A stretch of 64,000 nucleotides of DNA from Pandoraea anhela. Lineage in GTDB: Bacteria; Pseudomonadota; Gammaproteobacteria; Burkholderiales; Burkholderiaceae. Positions within the stretch are counted from its first letter, which is position 1. Every line of letters begins with the position of its first letter. A model generated the notes under the pieces. That model saw only the letters and a program-made list of their open reading frames with translations. It had not been told where the DNA came from and did not search any database. This document shows positions 8,578 through 18,035 of the stretch, piece after piece. The DNA lies in contig NZ_CABPSB010000001.1 in the NCBI RefSeq assembly GCF_902459655.1, forward strand, positions 372,001-436,000, in the 5' to 3' direction. The translations under genes and the position numbers were made by a program.

Positions 8578-10011
8578 GTGACGATGTCCGATCGATACCT
8601 AGCCTTCGCCAACTCCGCCGTCGGCAGCCGCCTTGCCAACGCGCTCGGCCTGCCCCGCCCGGTACCGCTGGAGCGCATGCCGGCCTACGGCGACGATGTC
8701 GCTGAAGCACGCCCCCTCGCGGCACCGCTGGCCGTGGTCGGCGGTGCGGGCGATGCCCTGCTGCTCCCGGGCCTCGCACGCGAGCTGCATTGGCTGGGCG
8801 TGCCGAGTCTCGCGCATGCCGAGCGACTCGACTGGATTTCGTACGCGAACCAGGCCGGCACCATGAGCGGACGATTCAACCCGAGCGAAGGCGTGCGTCC
8901 CAAGGCGTTGCTGTTCGACGCCAGCGCCATCGCCGACACCGACGGTCTGCGCGCGCTCTACGCGTTCTTCCATGACACGCTCGCCGCGCTCGACCGATGC
9001 GGGCGTGTGCTGGTGCTCGGCTTGCCGCCGGCCATGGCCTCGACCCCGCAGGCCAGCACGGCGCAGCGTGCGCTGGAAGGCTTCGTGCGCTCACTTGCCA
9101 AGGAACTCAAGCGCGGCGCCACGGCGCAGTTGCTCTATGTGGCGCCCCACGCCCGCGAGGCGCTGCACTCCACGCTGCGCTTTTTCCTCTCCCCTCGCGC
9201 GGCGTACGTGAGCGGTCAGGCCGTCACGTTGCAAGCCCCGGTGTTCGACACGCCGCCGATGCGCGACTCGCGCCCGCTCGCCGCACAGGTAGCGGTCGTC
9301 ACCGGCGCGGCGCGCGGCATCGGTGAAGCCATCGCCACCGTGCTGGCCCGCGACGGCGCCCACGTCGTGTGTGTCGACATCCCCGCCGCGCAGGACGCGC
9401 TCACGACCGTCGCCACACGCCTCGACGGCAGCGCGCTGACATGCGACATCGCCGCCCCGGAAGCGGCCGCCACCCTGCTGGCGCATCTGTCGACGCACGC
9501 CCCGCGCGGCCTCGACATCCTCGTACACAACGCCGGCGTCACGCGCGACAAGACGTTGGTTCGCATGAGCGATGCGCAATGGCAGAGCGTGCTCGACATC
9601 AACATCGGCGCACCGCAACGGCTCAATGCCGCATTGCTCGACGCCAATGTGCTGCGCGCGAACAGCCGGATCGTGGGCGTGGCGTCGATCAGCGGCATCG
9701 CCGGCAATCGCGGGCAGACGAATTACGCGGCGTCCAAAGCGGCCGTGATCGGCATGGTCGACGCGTGGGCGCCGGTACTTGCCGAACGTCGGATCAGCAT
9801 CAACGCCGTCGCTCCCGGGTTCATCGAAACGCAGATGACCGCCGCCGTACCGTTTGCCATTCGCGAAGCCGGACGCCGGATGAACTCGCTCGGCCAGGGC
9901 GGTCAACCGGTCGACGTTGCCGAGACCATCGCATGGCTGGCGCACCCGGCGTCGGGCGCGCTGACCGGTCAGGTCGTGCGCGTTTGCGGGCAAAGCCTGC
10001 TCGGAGCATGA
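8578..10011 (+). CDS. 3-oxoacyl-ACP/acyl-CoA reductase, high-molecular-weight FabG type
   Basis: A 477-residue short-chain dehydrogenase in which a divergent N-terminal domain (1 to about 225) precedes a canonical SDR domain. The latter has the NAD(P)-binding TGAARGIGEA, the NNAG-equivalent HNAGVTRDK, a catalytic Ser in SISG and the YxxxK motif in NYAASKAA. This two-domain layout is that of the long FabG proteins (FabG4-like) and is typically found beside beta-oxidation genes; it may act as a 3-hydroxyacyl-CoA dehydrogenase. The start is GTG at 8578 or ATG at 8584; the GAGGA at 8563 favours the GTG. Its stop overlaps the next gene. Confidence 0.9.
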   Translation: MTMSDRYLAFANSAVGSRLANALGLPRPVPLERMPAYGDDVAEARPLAAPLAVVGGAGDALLLPGLARELHWLGVPSLAHAERLDWISYANQAGTMSGRFNPSEGVRPKALLFDASAIADTDGLRALYAFFHDTLAALDRCGRVLVLGLPPAMASTPQASTAQRALEGFVRSLAKELKRGATAQLLYVAPHAREALHSTLRFFLSPRAAYVSGQAVTLQAPVFDTPPMRDSRPLAAQVAVVTGAARGIGEAIATVLARDGAHVVCVDIPAAQDALTTVATRLDGSALTCDIAAPEAAATLLAHLSTHAPRGLDILVHNAGVTRDKTLVRMSDAQWQSVLDINIGAPQRLNAALLDANVLRANSRIVGVASISGIAGNRGQTNYAASKAAVIGMVDAWAPVLAERRISINAVAPGFIETQMTAAVPFAIREAGRRMNSLGQGGQPVDVAETIAWLAHPASGALTGQVVRVCGQSLLGA

Positions 10012-10961
10012 CGATGGCCAACGACCGCGCCGACATCGTTCCCGTGCAGCATGTGACACAGGTCACGTCTTTGCCCTCCCCGCTGTCGCTGTATCTGCGC
10101 GCGTTGCTGTCGTCGCGCAAACCGGTACGTGCGCAACCGATGCCGCCGCTGGCCTTCGCGCGCCGCAACGTTGTGCTGGACGCCGAGGAGGTCGCCCGTT
10201 ACGCACGTCTGTGCGGTTTTGGCGAGACGGCGGGGGTGCCGCCCACATGGCCGCATCTGCTCGCTTTCCCACTGCATATGTTGCTCATGACGGATCGCAC
10301 CTTCCCGTTCGCGATGCTCGGCATGGTGCATCTGGCGAATCGCATCCGGCAGCACGCGGAGCTCGCCGTGGGCGACCGCCTCGCGCTCGACGTGCGGTGC
10401 GGCCCGCTGCACGCGCACGACAAGGGACAGGTGTTTACCGTCGTCACTACGGCGCGGCGCGACGATCGCGTCGTCTGGACAGGGGAGAGCCTGTATTTGA
10501 GAACGGGCGTCCAGAACGCGCTCGGCATGCCCTATCGTGCCGAACTCGGCGCGCATGACAGCGTGACCCGGTCCGCCACGTGGCAGGTGCCGGCGGACCT
10601 TGGCCGCCGGTACGCGCGCGTCTCGGGCGACTACAACCCGATCCACCTGTGGCCGCTCACGGCGAAGCTGTTCGGGTTTGCGCGTCCGATCATCCACGGC
10701 ATGTGGAGCTTCGCGAGAACACTTGCCGCCGTGTTGCCCGCCCACGCCGTCGCTCTCGATCTGCGCGTGGAATTCAAAACGCCGGTGCTGCTCCCCGGCG
10801 ATGTCACTTTCTGGCGCAGCGACGACGGCGAGCGCTTCGAACTGCGCGACGCCGCCGGCGCCGTGCCGCACCTTCGCGGACGCTGGCATGCCGACGCCGC
10901 GCCAATCGACGCAACAAACTCGATAAACCCGGCCACCGCCGCCAACCCGGACCCGACATGA
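10008..10961 (+). CDS. MaoC-family acyl dehydratase
   Basis: A 317-residue protein with a C-terminal hot-dog MaoC domain including the hydratase signature YARVSGDYNPIHLWPLTAKL (Asp and His of the D...H catalytic pair) and FARPIIHGMW. It would hydrate enoyl-CoA to 3-hydroxyacyl-CoA, supplying the reductase encoded just upstream. I start it at the ATG at 10008, which overlaps the preceding stop codon as ATGA, a sign of translational coupling; a second ATG at 10014 is possible. The open frame extends far upstream, but only as a shadow of the reductase gene. Confidence 0.9.
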   Translation: MTMANDRADIVPVQHVTQVTSLPSPLSLYLRALLSSRKPVRAQPMPPLAFARRNVVLDAEEVARYARLCGFGETAGVPPTWPHLLAFPLHMLLMTDRTFPFAMLGMVHLANRIRQHAELAVGDRLALDVRCGPLHAHDKGQVFTVVTTARRDDRVVWTGESLYLRTGVQNALGMPYRAELGAHDSVTRSATWQVPADLGRRYARVSGDYNPIHLWPLTAKLFGFARPIIHGMWSFARTLAAVLPAHAVALDLRVEFKTPVLLPGDVTFWRSDDGERFELRDAAGAVPHLRGRWHADAAPIDATNSINPATAANPDPT

Positions 10962-12277
10962 GCGCCTTCAAACCCACCGCGCCCGCGCCTGCGCTACGAC
11001 GCGTCGCCATCCTCGGCGGCAATCGCATTCCGTTTGCGCGTTCGAACACGGCCTATGCGACCGCCTCGAATCAGGACATGCTCACGGCCGCGTTACAGGG
11101 GCTCGTCGACCGCTTCGATCTGCATGGTCAGACACTGGGCGAAGTCGCCGCCGGCGCCGTCCTCAAGCACGCCCGCGACTTCAACCTCACGCGCGAATCC
11201 GTGCTGTCGACCACGCTCGCCGCGCAGACCCCGGCCTACGACGTGCAGCAAGCCTGTGGCACCGGATTGGAGACGGCCATCCTCACGGGCAACAAGATCG
11301 CCCTAGGCCAGATCGACGTTGCCATCGCGGGCGGTGTCGATACGGCATCGGACGCGCCCATCGGCGTCAATGAGAGGCTGCGCAAGATTCTGCTCGAAGC
11401 GAACCGTCAACGCAGCACGGGCGGCAAACTCGGCGCCTTGGCGAAAGTGCGCCCCGGCATGCTGTTCAACCCGGCGCTGCCCCGCAATGGCGAGCCACGC
11501 ACCGGCCTGTCGATGGGAGAACATTGCGAGTGGATGGCCAAGCGGTGGGAGATCGCGCGTGTCGCGCAGGATGAAATCACGCTCGCGAGTCACGAGCGCC
11601 TGGCGCAAGCTTACGAACGTGGCTTCTTCCTCGATCTGATGACGCCGTTCCGTGGCCTGCAACGCGACAACAACCTGCGCCCCGAACTCACGCTCGACCA
11701 GCTTGCGGGCCTCAAACCGGTATTCGACCGCAGCGCCGCCGGCACGCTCACAGCGGGCAATTCGACACCGTTGACCGATGGCGCGTCGTGCGTGTTGCTC
11801 GCGAGCGAAGACTGGGCGAACGCGCACGACGTGCCGGTGCTCGCCTACCTGACGTACTCGCAAACGGCCGCCGTCGACTTCTTCAATCCGGACGAGTCGC
11901 AGCGCGAAGGTCTGCTGATGGCTCCGGCCTATGCGGTGCCGCGCATGCTCGCGCAAGCCGGCCTCACGTTGCAGGACTTCGATTTCTACGAAATTCACGA
12001 GGCGTTCGCCGCGCAGGTGCTTTGCACATTGAAGGCGTGGGAGGATCCCGCGTATTGCCGCGACAGACTCGGACTGGCCGCGCCGCTGGGCAGTATCGAC
12101 CGCCAGCGTCTGAACGTGAACGGCAGTTCGCTCGCTTGTGGACACCCCTTCGCGGCAACCGGCGCACGCATTCTCGCCACGCTTGCGAAACTGCTCGCCC
12201 AGCGCGGCGGCGGTCGCGGCCTCATCTCCATCTGCGCCGCCGGCGGTCAGGGCGTGGTGGCAATGCTGGAGCGGTAA
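10958..12277 (+). CDS. Acetyl-CoA C-acyltransferase (thiolase)
   Basis: A 439-residue thiolase that cleaves 3-ketoacyl-CoA to acetyl-CoA and a shortened acyl-CoA. The nucleophile cysteine is in YDVQQACGTGLE, and the C-terminal active site has the family patterns NVNGSSLACGHPFAATGAR (GHP) and CAAGGQG (second catalytic cysteine). The length matches FadI-like enzymes (about 435). Its ATG at 10958 overlaps the stop codon of the dehydratase gene as ATGA. The set is therefore dehydrogenase, reductase, dehydratase and thiolase in one transcription unit. Confidence 0.95.
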   Translation: MSAFKPTAPAPALRRVAILGGNRIPFARSNTAYATASNQDMLTAALQGLVDRFDLHGQTLGEVAAGAVLKHARDFNLTRESVLSTTLAAQTPAYDVQQACGTGLETAILTGNKIALGQIDVAIAGGVDTASDAPIGVNERLRKILLEANRQRSTGGKLGALAKVRPGMLFNPALPRNGEPRTGLSMGEHCEWMAKRWEIARVAQDEITLASHERLAQAYERGFFLDLMTPFRGLQRDNNLRPELTLDQLAGLKPVFDRSAAGTLTAGNSTPLTDGASCVLLASEDWANAHDVPVLAYLTYSQTAAVDFFNPDESQREGLLMAPAYAVPRMLAQAGLTLQDFDFYEIHEAFAAQVLCTLKAWEDPAYCRDRLGLAAPLGSIDRQRLNVNGSSLACGHPFAATGARILATLAKLLAQRGGGRGLISICAAGGQGVVAMLER

Positions 12278-12537
12278 ACCAACGGCGCCGAACCCCAAGT
12301 GCGTCGCACCAGCGACAGCACAACAACAACAACAACAACAACAATAACAACGCAATAAGGCGCAAATCGCGCATCGCGCCTCATCGAATTCGAATTCGGG
12401 CAACACCACACAGGGGTAGTGAAAAAAGCGCCGCCACGCGAAGCGATGCGAGCCGACGGAAGATCGGCCACAACGGTTGACATCGTTTGCGAGTCGCGGC
12501 GAACAAAAAAGTGCTGACATACTCAACGGAGACTACG
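12278..12537. repeat. Thiolase-fadD gap with a (CAA)8 trinucleotide repeat
   Basis: Bases 12323-12346 are eight perfect CAA units followed by TAA and CAA. Further on is GAATTCGAATTCG near 12390. A perfect -35-like TTGACA sits at 12477-12482 but there is no convincing -10 at 17 bases. The ribosome site GGAG for the ligase is at 12528-12531. The gap could hold a separate fadD promoter, which I cannot place. Confidence 0.6.
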
Positions 12538-14280
12538 ATGGATCAAGCCGTCCAGCAGGAACGCGTGTGGCTAAAAGCCTACCCTCCCGGCGTTCCCGCC
12601 GACATCGACGTAAATCGCTATACCTCGCTCGTGCAGGCCTTCGACGAATGGATCGAAAAATATCGCGAGCGCATCGCGTTCGTGAGTCTGGGCAGCGAAA
12701 TGACCTACGCCGAGGTGTCCCGTCAGGCTTACGCCTTCGCGGCGTGGCTGCAAGCGCAAGGGGTGCAAAAGGGCGAGCGCGTCGCACTGATGATGCCCAA
12801 CTGCTTCCAGTACCCGATCTGCCTGTTCGGCACGCTCATCGCCGGCGCCGTCGTGGTCAACGTCAACCCGCTGTACACCGCGCGCGAATTGAAGCACCAG
12901 TTGAACGACAGCGGCGCGCAGACGATCGTCGTCTTCGAAAACTTCGCCAGGACGTTGCAGGACGCCATCGACGGCACGCCCGTGCGCAACGTGCTCGTCA
13001 CCCAGATCGGCGATCTGCTGGGCCCGGGCGTGAACGCGAAGGGGCGCGCCGTCAACTTCCTCATGCGTCACATCGCAAAGCAGGTCCCGGCCTATCATCT
13101 GCCGCAAGCGATACCGCTGCGCCGGGCGCTGACCGAAGGCGCCCGACGCCAGGCCACGCCGGCGCCGCTCGTGCGCGAAGACCTCGCCTTCCTTCAATAC
13201 ACCGGCGGCACGACCGGTGTCGCCAAAGGCGCCATGCTCTCGCACGGCAACGTGCTGGCGAATCTGCTGCAAACGGAGGCCTGGGCGGCCGATCAGCTGG
13301 ACGGCGATATCGAGGTGAATCTGTCGTTGCTGCCCATGTATCACATCCTCTCGCTCACGCTGAACTGTCTGGTGTTCATGAGCCTTGGCGGACGCAACAT
13401 CCTGATCGCGAATCCCCGCGACGTGAAAAAGGTCGTCTACATCATCCGTAACGAAACCTTCACGGGCGTGACAGGGGTCAACACGCTATTCAACGGCTTG
13501 CTCGACAACCCCGACTTCTGCGCGCGCGACTTCTCGAAACTCAAGCTCTCGCTCGCGGGCGGTATGGCGACGCAACGCGCCATTGCCGAGCGCTGGAAGC
13601 AAGTCACGGGTAAGCCGATCATCGAAGGCTACGGCCTGACCGAATGCTCGCCGATCGTGACGATGAACCCCGTCGACATCGCGCACATGGACGCCTTCGA
13701 CTTCACCGGCTCCATCGGCCTGCCCGCACCGTCGACCGACGTGCGTTTCAAGCGCGACGACGGCACGTGGGCGCCGATCGGCGAGCCGGGCGAGCTGTGC
13801 GTGCGCGGCCCTCAGGTCATGCGCGGCTACTGGAACCGCCCCGAGGAAACGGCCAAAACGTTCGACGCCGACGGCTGGCTGCTCACGGGCGACGTCGGCA
13901 TCATGGACGAACGCGGCTACGTCCGGCTGATCGACCGTAAGAAGGACATGATTCTGGTATCGGGTTTCAATGTCTATCCGAACGAGATCGAAGACGTGGT
14001 GATGCTGCACCCGGGCGTGCGCGAGGCGGCGGTCGTCGGGGTGCCGGATCCGGTGGCGGGCGAGCGCGTGAAGCTCGTCGTGGTCGCAAAGGATCCGCAA
14101 CTGAGTGCCGAGGAGATGGCCGCGCACTGCCGCAAACACCTGACCGGCTACAAGGTGCCGCGCATCATCGAATTCCGTCGGGGCGAACTGCCCAAGACGA
14201 CCGTCGGCAAGATCCTCCGGCGGGAGCTTCGCGACCCGGCCCCGGCGAGCGCCGCACCTGCGCCGTCCTCAGGGAGATAG
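12538..14280 (+). CDS. fadD: Long-chain acyl-CoA ligase (FadD type)
   Basis: A 580-residue AMP-forming ligase that activates fatty acids to acyl-CoA for beta-oxidation. The ATP/AMP signature is YTGGTTGVAKGAMLSH, followed by GYGLTECSP, the GELCVRGPQVM segment, TGDVG and the FACS-type motif ending DRKKDMILVSGFNVYPNEIED; the C-terminal catalytic lysine is in KTTVGKILRRE. The ATG at 12538 is preceded by GGAG at a seven-base spacing. It follows the thiolase gene on the same strand and precedes a DUF1571 gene by four bases. Confidence 0.95.
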   Translation: MDQAVQQERVWLKAYPPGVPADIDVNRYTSLVQAFDEWIEKYRERIAFVSLGSEMTYAEVSRQAYAFAAWLQAQGVQKGERVALMMPNCFQYPICLFGTLIAGAVVVNVNPLYTARELKHQLNDSGAQTIVVFENFARTLQDAIDGTPVRNVLVTQIGDLLGPGVNAKGRAVNFLMRHIAKQVPAYHLPQAIPLRRALTEGARRQATPAPLVREDLAFLQYTGGTTGVAKGAMLSHGNVLANLLQTEAWAADQLDGDIEVNLSLLPMYHILSLTLNCLVFMSLGGRNILIANPRDVKKVVYIIRNETFTGVTGVNTLFNGLLDNPDFCARDFSKLKLSLAGGMATQRAIAERWKQVTGKPIIEGYGLTECSPIVTMNPVDIAHMDAFDFTGSIGLPAPSTDVRFKRDDGTWAPIGEPGELCVRGPQVMRGYWNRPEETAKTFDADGWLLTGDVGIMDERGYVRLIDRKKDMILVSGFNVYPNEIEDVVMLHPGVREAAVVGVPDPVAGERVKLVVVAKDPQLSAEEMAAHCRKHLTGYKVPRIIEFRRGELPKTTVGKILRRELRDPAPASAAPAPSSGR

Positions 14281-14284
14281 CCTC

Positions 14285-15346
14285 ATGCCCCTCCGCTCAT
14301 CGGCGCCTGCGCATCGCCGCGCGCGTCAACGTGCGCACGACATCCGCCGCACGACATGCCGACTCAGGCTAACGGCAAGGCTCCGGTCAGGGTTCAAGCA
14401 GGCGCTCTTACCGGTCGTGCTCGTTGCCGGGGCATTGGGCGCGCCCCATGGCCTCGCCAAAACCAATGCCCACAGCAGCGGCACCAACGCCACCGACGCC
14501 ACCGGCGCCATCAACCCGGCAGACACCCCGGCCAGCCGCCCCGCCGGGGCGACGACGCCCGATGCCGACATCGCCAAACTCGCCGCGTTGCCTGTCGCTG
14601 CGCAAACACAGTGGCTCTCGCGCACGATCAAGAGCGGCGAACTGGCGAAGATGAGCGACGACGGGATCGTTGCCCGCATGCAGGCGATCCAGCCGGACGC
14701 CCTCGTGCACTTTCTGAAGGCCGAGTCCGCCGCCCTGCCCGAGTACCAATACGAGCTCACGCGCCACGAACGCATCAACGGTCAGTGGCAAACGACGCCG
14801 GATCGCATGCTCGTGAAGATTCGCGAAAGTCCACGGCAAATCTACGCGAAGTGGCTGCCCGACGGTGCGCATGCGGGACAGGAGATCCTCTACGACGAAA
14901 CGAAACGGCCAAAGGAGATGTACGGTCATCTCGGCGGCATTCTCGGCTTCACGTCGATCTGGAGCAGCATCGACGGCACGCTCGCGCGCTCGCAATCGAA
15001 CCACACCGTGCGTGATCTGGGATTCGGTTTCATCGCAGAGCAAATCGCGCACGACGGCAGGAGCTTTCGCGCCGCCGGGCTTACCGGCAAACCGACAAAT
15101 ACATCGGTATCCGAAGTGAATGGCGTTCGCGTGCTGGCGTTGGATTGGGATGCCCCATCGGGACCGCCGCAACACTACGCCAGCAAGTCACGCGTGCTGC
15201 TCGACCTGAAGACGGGCAGGCCGCGAGGCATCGAGGCGTGGGACGCGTCCGGCCAGAAGATCGAGGAAATGCGCTTCGAGAAAGTTCGCAAGGAACAGTG
15301 GACGGACACGACCTTCGATCCCCGAAACCCGGACTACAAGTTCTGA
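14285..15346 (+). CDS. DUF1571-family exported protein
   Basis: A 353-residue protein with a basic N-terminus and a hydrophobic stretch (ALLPVVLVAGALGAPHGLA) that looks like a signal peptide. A low-complexity Ala/Thr/Gly spacer leads to a globular domain that I recognise as DUF1571-like (segments EYQYELTRHERINGQW, ILGFTSIWSSIDGTLA). No biochemical function is established that I know of. It starts four bases after fadD and ends at a strong hairpin, so it is likely the last gene of the lipid operon and may be a periplasmic or outer-membrane-associated lipid handling factor; that role is inference from context. Confidence 0.75.
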   Translation: MPLRSSAPAHRRARQRAHDIRRTTCRLRLTARLRSGFKQALLPVVLVAGALGAPHGLAKTNAHSSGTNATDATGAINPADTPASRPAGATTPDADIAKLAALPVAAQTQWLSRTIKSGELAKMSDDGIVARMQAIQPDALVHFLKAESAALPEYQYELTRHERINGQWQTTPDRMLVKIRESPRQIYAKWLPDGAHAGQEILYDETKRPKEMYGHLGGILGFTSIWSSIDGTLARSQSNHTVRDLGFGFIAEQIAHDGRSFRAAGLTGKPTNTSVSEVNGVRVLALDWDAPSGPPQHYASKSRVLLDLKTGRPRGIEAWDASGQKIEEMRFEKVRKEQWTDTTFDPRNPDYKF

Positions 15347-15380
15347 GCGGCGCGTAGACACACGGAGGAAAAACCACGAC

Positions 15381-15419
15381 GAAAGCCCGCCACCCTTTCA
15401 CGAGGGCGGCGGGCTTTCG
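15381..15419. terminator. Bidirectional terminator between the lipid operon and minE
   Basis: A long hairpin with GAAAGCCCGCC on the left and GGCGGGCTTTC on the right plus an inner CCCT/AGGG extension lies between two convergent genes. It can end both the plus-strand DUF1571 transcript and the minus-strand min operon. Confidence 0.75.
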
Positions 15420-15498
15420 CGTATTCGCACATCCGGCTACCATCACCGGCTACAACCACCGGCCACGCCTCACGGCGCCTGCCGGTGAGACAACCCGA

Positions 15499-15753
15499 TC
15501 AGGTCTGCGGCAGCTCGATCTTCACTTCGAGCACTTCCAGGTTGTCCTGATGCTCGACGCTGACCTTGATGTCGTCTTGTGCGATTTTCACGTACTTGGA
15601 GATGACGGCGACCAGCTCGCGTTGCAGTGCCGGCAGGTAATCGGCCGGCGGCGACGAGCCCGCGCGTTCGTGCGCCAGAATGATCTGCAGGCGCTCTTTG
15701 GCAACGGCGGCGGTCTTTTTCTTCTCCCCCAGGAGGAAAGACAGGAAGGACAT
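15499..15753 (-). CDS. minE: Cell division topological specificity factor MinE
   Basis: An 84-residue protein that stimulates MinD ATPase and drives pole-to-pole oscillation of the MinCD inhibitor. It starts [12 protein letters not shown], matching the family's membrane-binding N-terminus, and carries the anti-MinCD segment ([13 protein letters not shown]) and the topological domain ([19 protein letters not shown]). Length is standard. It follows minD by nine bases. Confidence 0.98.
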   Translation of the reverse strand: MSFLSFLLGEKKKTAAVAKERLQIILAHERAGSSPPADYLPALQRELVAVISKYVKIAQDDIKVSVEHQDNLEVLEVKIELPQT

Positions 15754-15762
15754 GGGCGCTCC

Positions 15763-16578
15763 TTACTTCGAGCCGAAAATGCGCTGCAACAGGCCCGGCT
15801 TTTGATAGTCGGTAAAGCGCATGGGCTTGTCTTCGCCCTTGAATCGGCTCACCACGTCGCGATACGCGTCGGCCACGTCCGTGCCATCCAGATGAATGGC
15901 GGGCGTACCCTGGTTCGAGGCATGAAGCACCGACTCCGACTCCGGAATCACGCCGATGAGCTTGATTCGCAGAATTTCCTGAATGTCTTCCAGCGACAGC
16001 ATCTGACCATCGTTCACACGCTTCGGGTTGTAGCGGGTGATGAGCAGATGCTCCTTGATCGGCTCGCTGCCTTCGATGGCACGCTTCGTCTTCGACGACA
16101 GAATGCCGAGAATGCGATCCGAATCGCGCACCGACGACACTTCGGGGTTCGTCACCACGAGCGCTTCGTCGGCGAAGTGCATCGCGAGCAGCGCGCCGGA
16201 CTCGATACCGGCCGGCGAATCGCACACGATGTATTCGAAACCCATGTCGGCCAGGTCCTTGATGACCTTCTCCACGCCGGCTTGCGTGAGCGCATCTTTG
16301 TCACGCGTTTGCGAGGCGGGCAGGATGAACAGGTTCTCGCAGGACTTGTCCTTGATGAGCGCCTGATTGAGATTCGCTTCGCCCTGAATCACGTTGATCA
16401 GGTCGTACACCACGCGGCGCTCGCAACCCATGATGAGATCGAGATTGCGCAGGCCGACGTCGAAATCGATGACTGCCGTCTTGTGCCCCTGCAAGGCGAG
16501 GCCGGCGGAAAAGCTGGCGCTGGTCGTCGTCTTGCCGACACCACCCTTGCCAGAGGTCACCACAATCACTTTTGCCAT
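15763..16578 (-). CDS. minD: Septum site-determining ATPase MinD
   Basis: A 271-residue ParA/MinD-type ATPase that binds the membrane in its ATP form and recruits MinC. The deviant Walker A motif is GKGGVGKTTTS near the N-terminus, with the signature lysine preceding the glycines. The C-terminal amphipathic tail (LLQRIFGSK) is the expected membrane-targeting helix. I start at MAKVIVVTSG (16578), the family start; an upstream ATG would add six residues and is not supported. Confidence 0.98.
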   Translation of the reverse strand: MAKVIVVTSGKGGVGKTTTSASFSAGLALQGHKTAVIDFDVGLRNLDLIMGCERRVVYDLINVIQGEANLNQALIKDKSCENLFILPASQTRDKDALTQAGVEKVIKDLADMGFEYIVCDSPAGIESGALLAMHFADEALVVTNPEVSSVRDSDRILGILSSKTKRAIEGSEPIKEHLLITRYNPKRVNDGQMLSLEDIQEILRIKLIGVIPESESVLHASNQGTPAIHLDGTDVADAYRDVVSRFKGEDKPMRFTDYQKPGLLQRIFGSK

Positions 16579-16621
16579 CTGTCGATGCCTTCCCAAACTT
16601 GAGGATGAAATTAGCTACGAA

Positions 16622-17407
16622 TCATTTGAGCCCGAGGGGCTCGAAAATCAGTTTGTCGTCTACCAGCCGCACCTGCACCGACCGGCCCTGAACATCGGGC
16701 GGCAGCGCATGTTCGCCAGTCCGGTAAATACCGGCGATGGAAATCAGCTCAGGCTCCAGACAGGTGCAGAAGATGCGCGCGTCGAGCTTGCCCTTCACGC
16801 CTGCCAGTGCCCGCCCCCGCAGCGGCGCATAAATGTGAATATTACCTTCCGCGATCACCTCGGCTCCATAACTGACGAGATCGAGGATGATCAGATCACC
16901 CTTCGCGTAGACCTGCTGGCCCGAACGCAACGGCTTGTCGATGATCGTCGAGGGGATGGCAGACACCTCGGGCACGGCCGGCGCCGGCGCTGCGTGCCCC
17001 GACTCGGCACGTCCTTCGCCTTCGCCCCCTTCGCGTCCTTCGCGTCCTTCGCGTCCTTCTCGCCCGGCGCGCGGCGCGCGGCGCTCGTGCCGCTCCTGGC
17101 TATCCAGACGCGGCAGCCCCGCCACCACCGCCCAATCGGCCTGCTCGGTGTTGGCCACCACGCCGATCGGTTTCATGCGGAATTCGGCCAGCATTTCGGC
17201 CAACGCCGGCACGGCAACGCGTTCGTCGCCGGCCAGACGCCGCACGTCGATCGCGACCGTGTCGCCAGCAAAAAACTCCGGGGTCGCTTCGAAACGTTGC
17301 GCCAACTCGGTGCGCAAGGTCTCCAGTTCAGGCGTCTTGACAACGAAATGCAGGGTATCTACGGCACCGCTGCGTAACTCGAAGTACGGCGTTTTCTTTT
17401 GCGGCAT
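16622..17407 (-). CDS. minC: Septum site-determining protein MinC
   Basis: A 261-residue inhibitor of FtsZ ring assembly. The N-terminal FtsZ-interacting domain ([20 protein letters not shown]) and the C-terminal beta-helical dimer domain ([47 protein letters not shown]) are clear. Between them is an unusually charged linker made of REG repeats (encoded around 17020-17070). I start at [10 protein letters not shown] (17407); ten upstream residues of the open frame do not match the family. First gene of the minCDE operon. Confidence 0.96.
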   Translation of the reverse strand: MPQKKTPYFELRSGAVDTLHFVVKTPELETLRTELAQRFEATPEFFAGDTVAIDVRRLAGDERVAVPALAEMLAEFRMKPIGVVANTEQADWAVVAGLPRLDSQERHERRAPRAGREGREGREGREGGEGEGRAESGHAAPAPAVPEVSAIPSTIIDKPLRSGQQVYAKGDLIILDLVSYGAEVIAEGNIHIYAPLRGRALAGVKGKLDARIFCTCLEPELISIAGIYRTGEHALPPDVQGRSVQVRLVDDKLIFEPLGLK

Positions 17408-17759
17408 GTCAGGTTGGTGTGCGCGAATTGCTGGCAAATTGGGCCATTCTACCGCCCCTTCGCTCCCAGCAAACCGGTAATAAGCGGGGCATCACTACAA
17501 ATCGCGCAAATATTGCAATTGCTGCATCGCAATATATCAATGCATTTTGTATACGCTGAATGCGGTGCGAAATGCTAGACGATTGACATGCCCATGTCAT
17601 CTGCCAAGCCTATTCTGCACGTGGGAAAGTCCACTACGAGAAGTGCTGCGCAGCAGCATCGAAAGTACGAATTTTGTCGCGCAAGCGTCTTTTTCGTGAC
17701 CTATCCTTAAAGTCCCTGACGAGGGACCCCCCTGTGGAACCGCAAACCGGGAGACGAAG
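17408..17759. other. Divergent control region upstream of minC
   Basis: This 352-bp gap lies between minC (minus) and a small plus-strand gene. The part from about 17500 to 17560 is clearly richer in A and T than its surroundings. For minC a minus-strand TTGCTG (17472-17467) and TAGAAT (17451-17446) with a 15-base spacer is a possible weak promoter. For the rightward gene a TTGACA at 17583-17588 is present but its -10 is not convincing. No gene was seen. Confidence 0.4.
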
Positions 17760-17948
17760 ATGCTGAGTCATCATGAATTTGCCACCCTGATGCTGGTCAA
17801 GGATGCTCCGGAGCAAGTGGAGCTGAATCGCCTGGACCTCGAATCGTTGCTCGAAAGCAAACTGATCGAGTGGGAAGAGTTGGAAGCGGGGAAGAAGACG
17901 CCGCGTCTGACCGTCCAAGGCAAGTACTTCCTTCAGGCCGTTGCCTGA
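17760..17948 (+). CDS. Small conserved protein of unknown function (62 residues)
   Basis: The product is a soluble, acidic 62-residue protein beginning MLSHHEFATLMLVKDAP. Its predicted helix-helix-helix pattern followed by a strand pair (PRLTVQGKYFLQAV) resembles a small winged-helix fold, but no function is known to me. Translation is well supported: GGGAG lies just upstream of the ATG, and an intrinsic terminator follows 37 bases after the stop. Comparable small genes sit near min genes in Burkholderia-type genomes, as far as I recall. Confidence 0.75.
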   Translation: MLSHHEFATLMLVKDAPEQVELNRLDLESLLESKLIEWEELEAGKKTPRLTVQGKYFLQAVA

Positions 17949-17984
17949 GCGCCCAGCCAGTTGTTTAAGGTGTCTTAGTCGCAA

Positions 17985-18010
17985 AAAAGCCCGCCGGAAG
18001 GCGGGCTTTT
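17985..18010. terminator. Bidirectional intrinsic terminator
   Basis: A perfect 11-base stem AAAAGCCCGCC / GGCGGGCTTTT with loop GGAA. On the plus strand it ends the 62-residue gene; on the minus strand, with six T residues after it, it ends the 49-residue membrane protein gene. Confidence 0.9.
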
Positions 18011-18035
18011 CATTGGTCGACCGGTCGGCGCGAAC

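Noticed and set aside
12477-12505. TTGACA as a fadD promoter
   Set aside because: The -35 match is perfect but no -10-like hexamer occurs at 16-18 bases, so I did not list it as a promoter.
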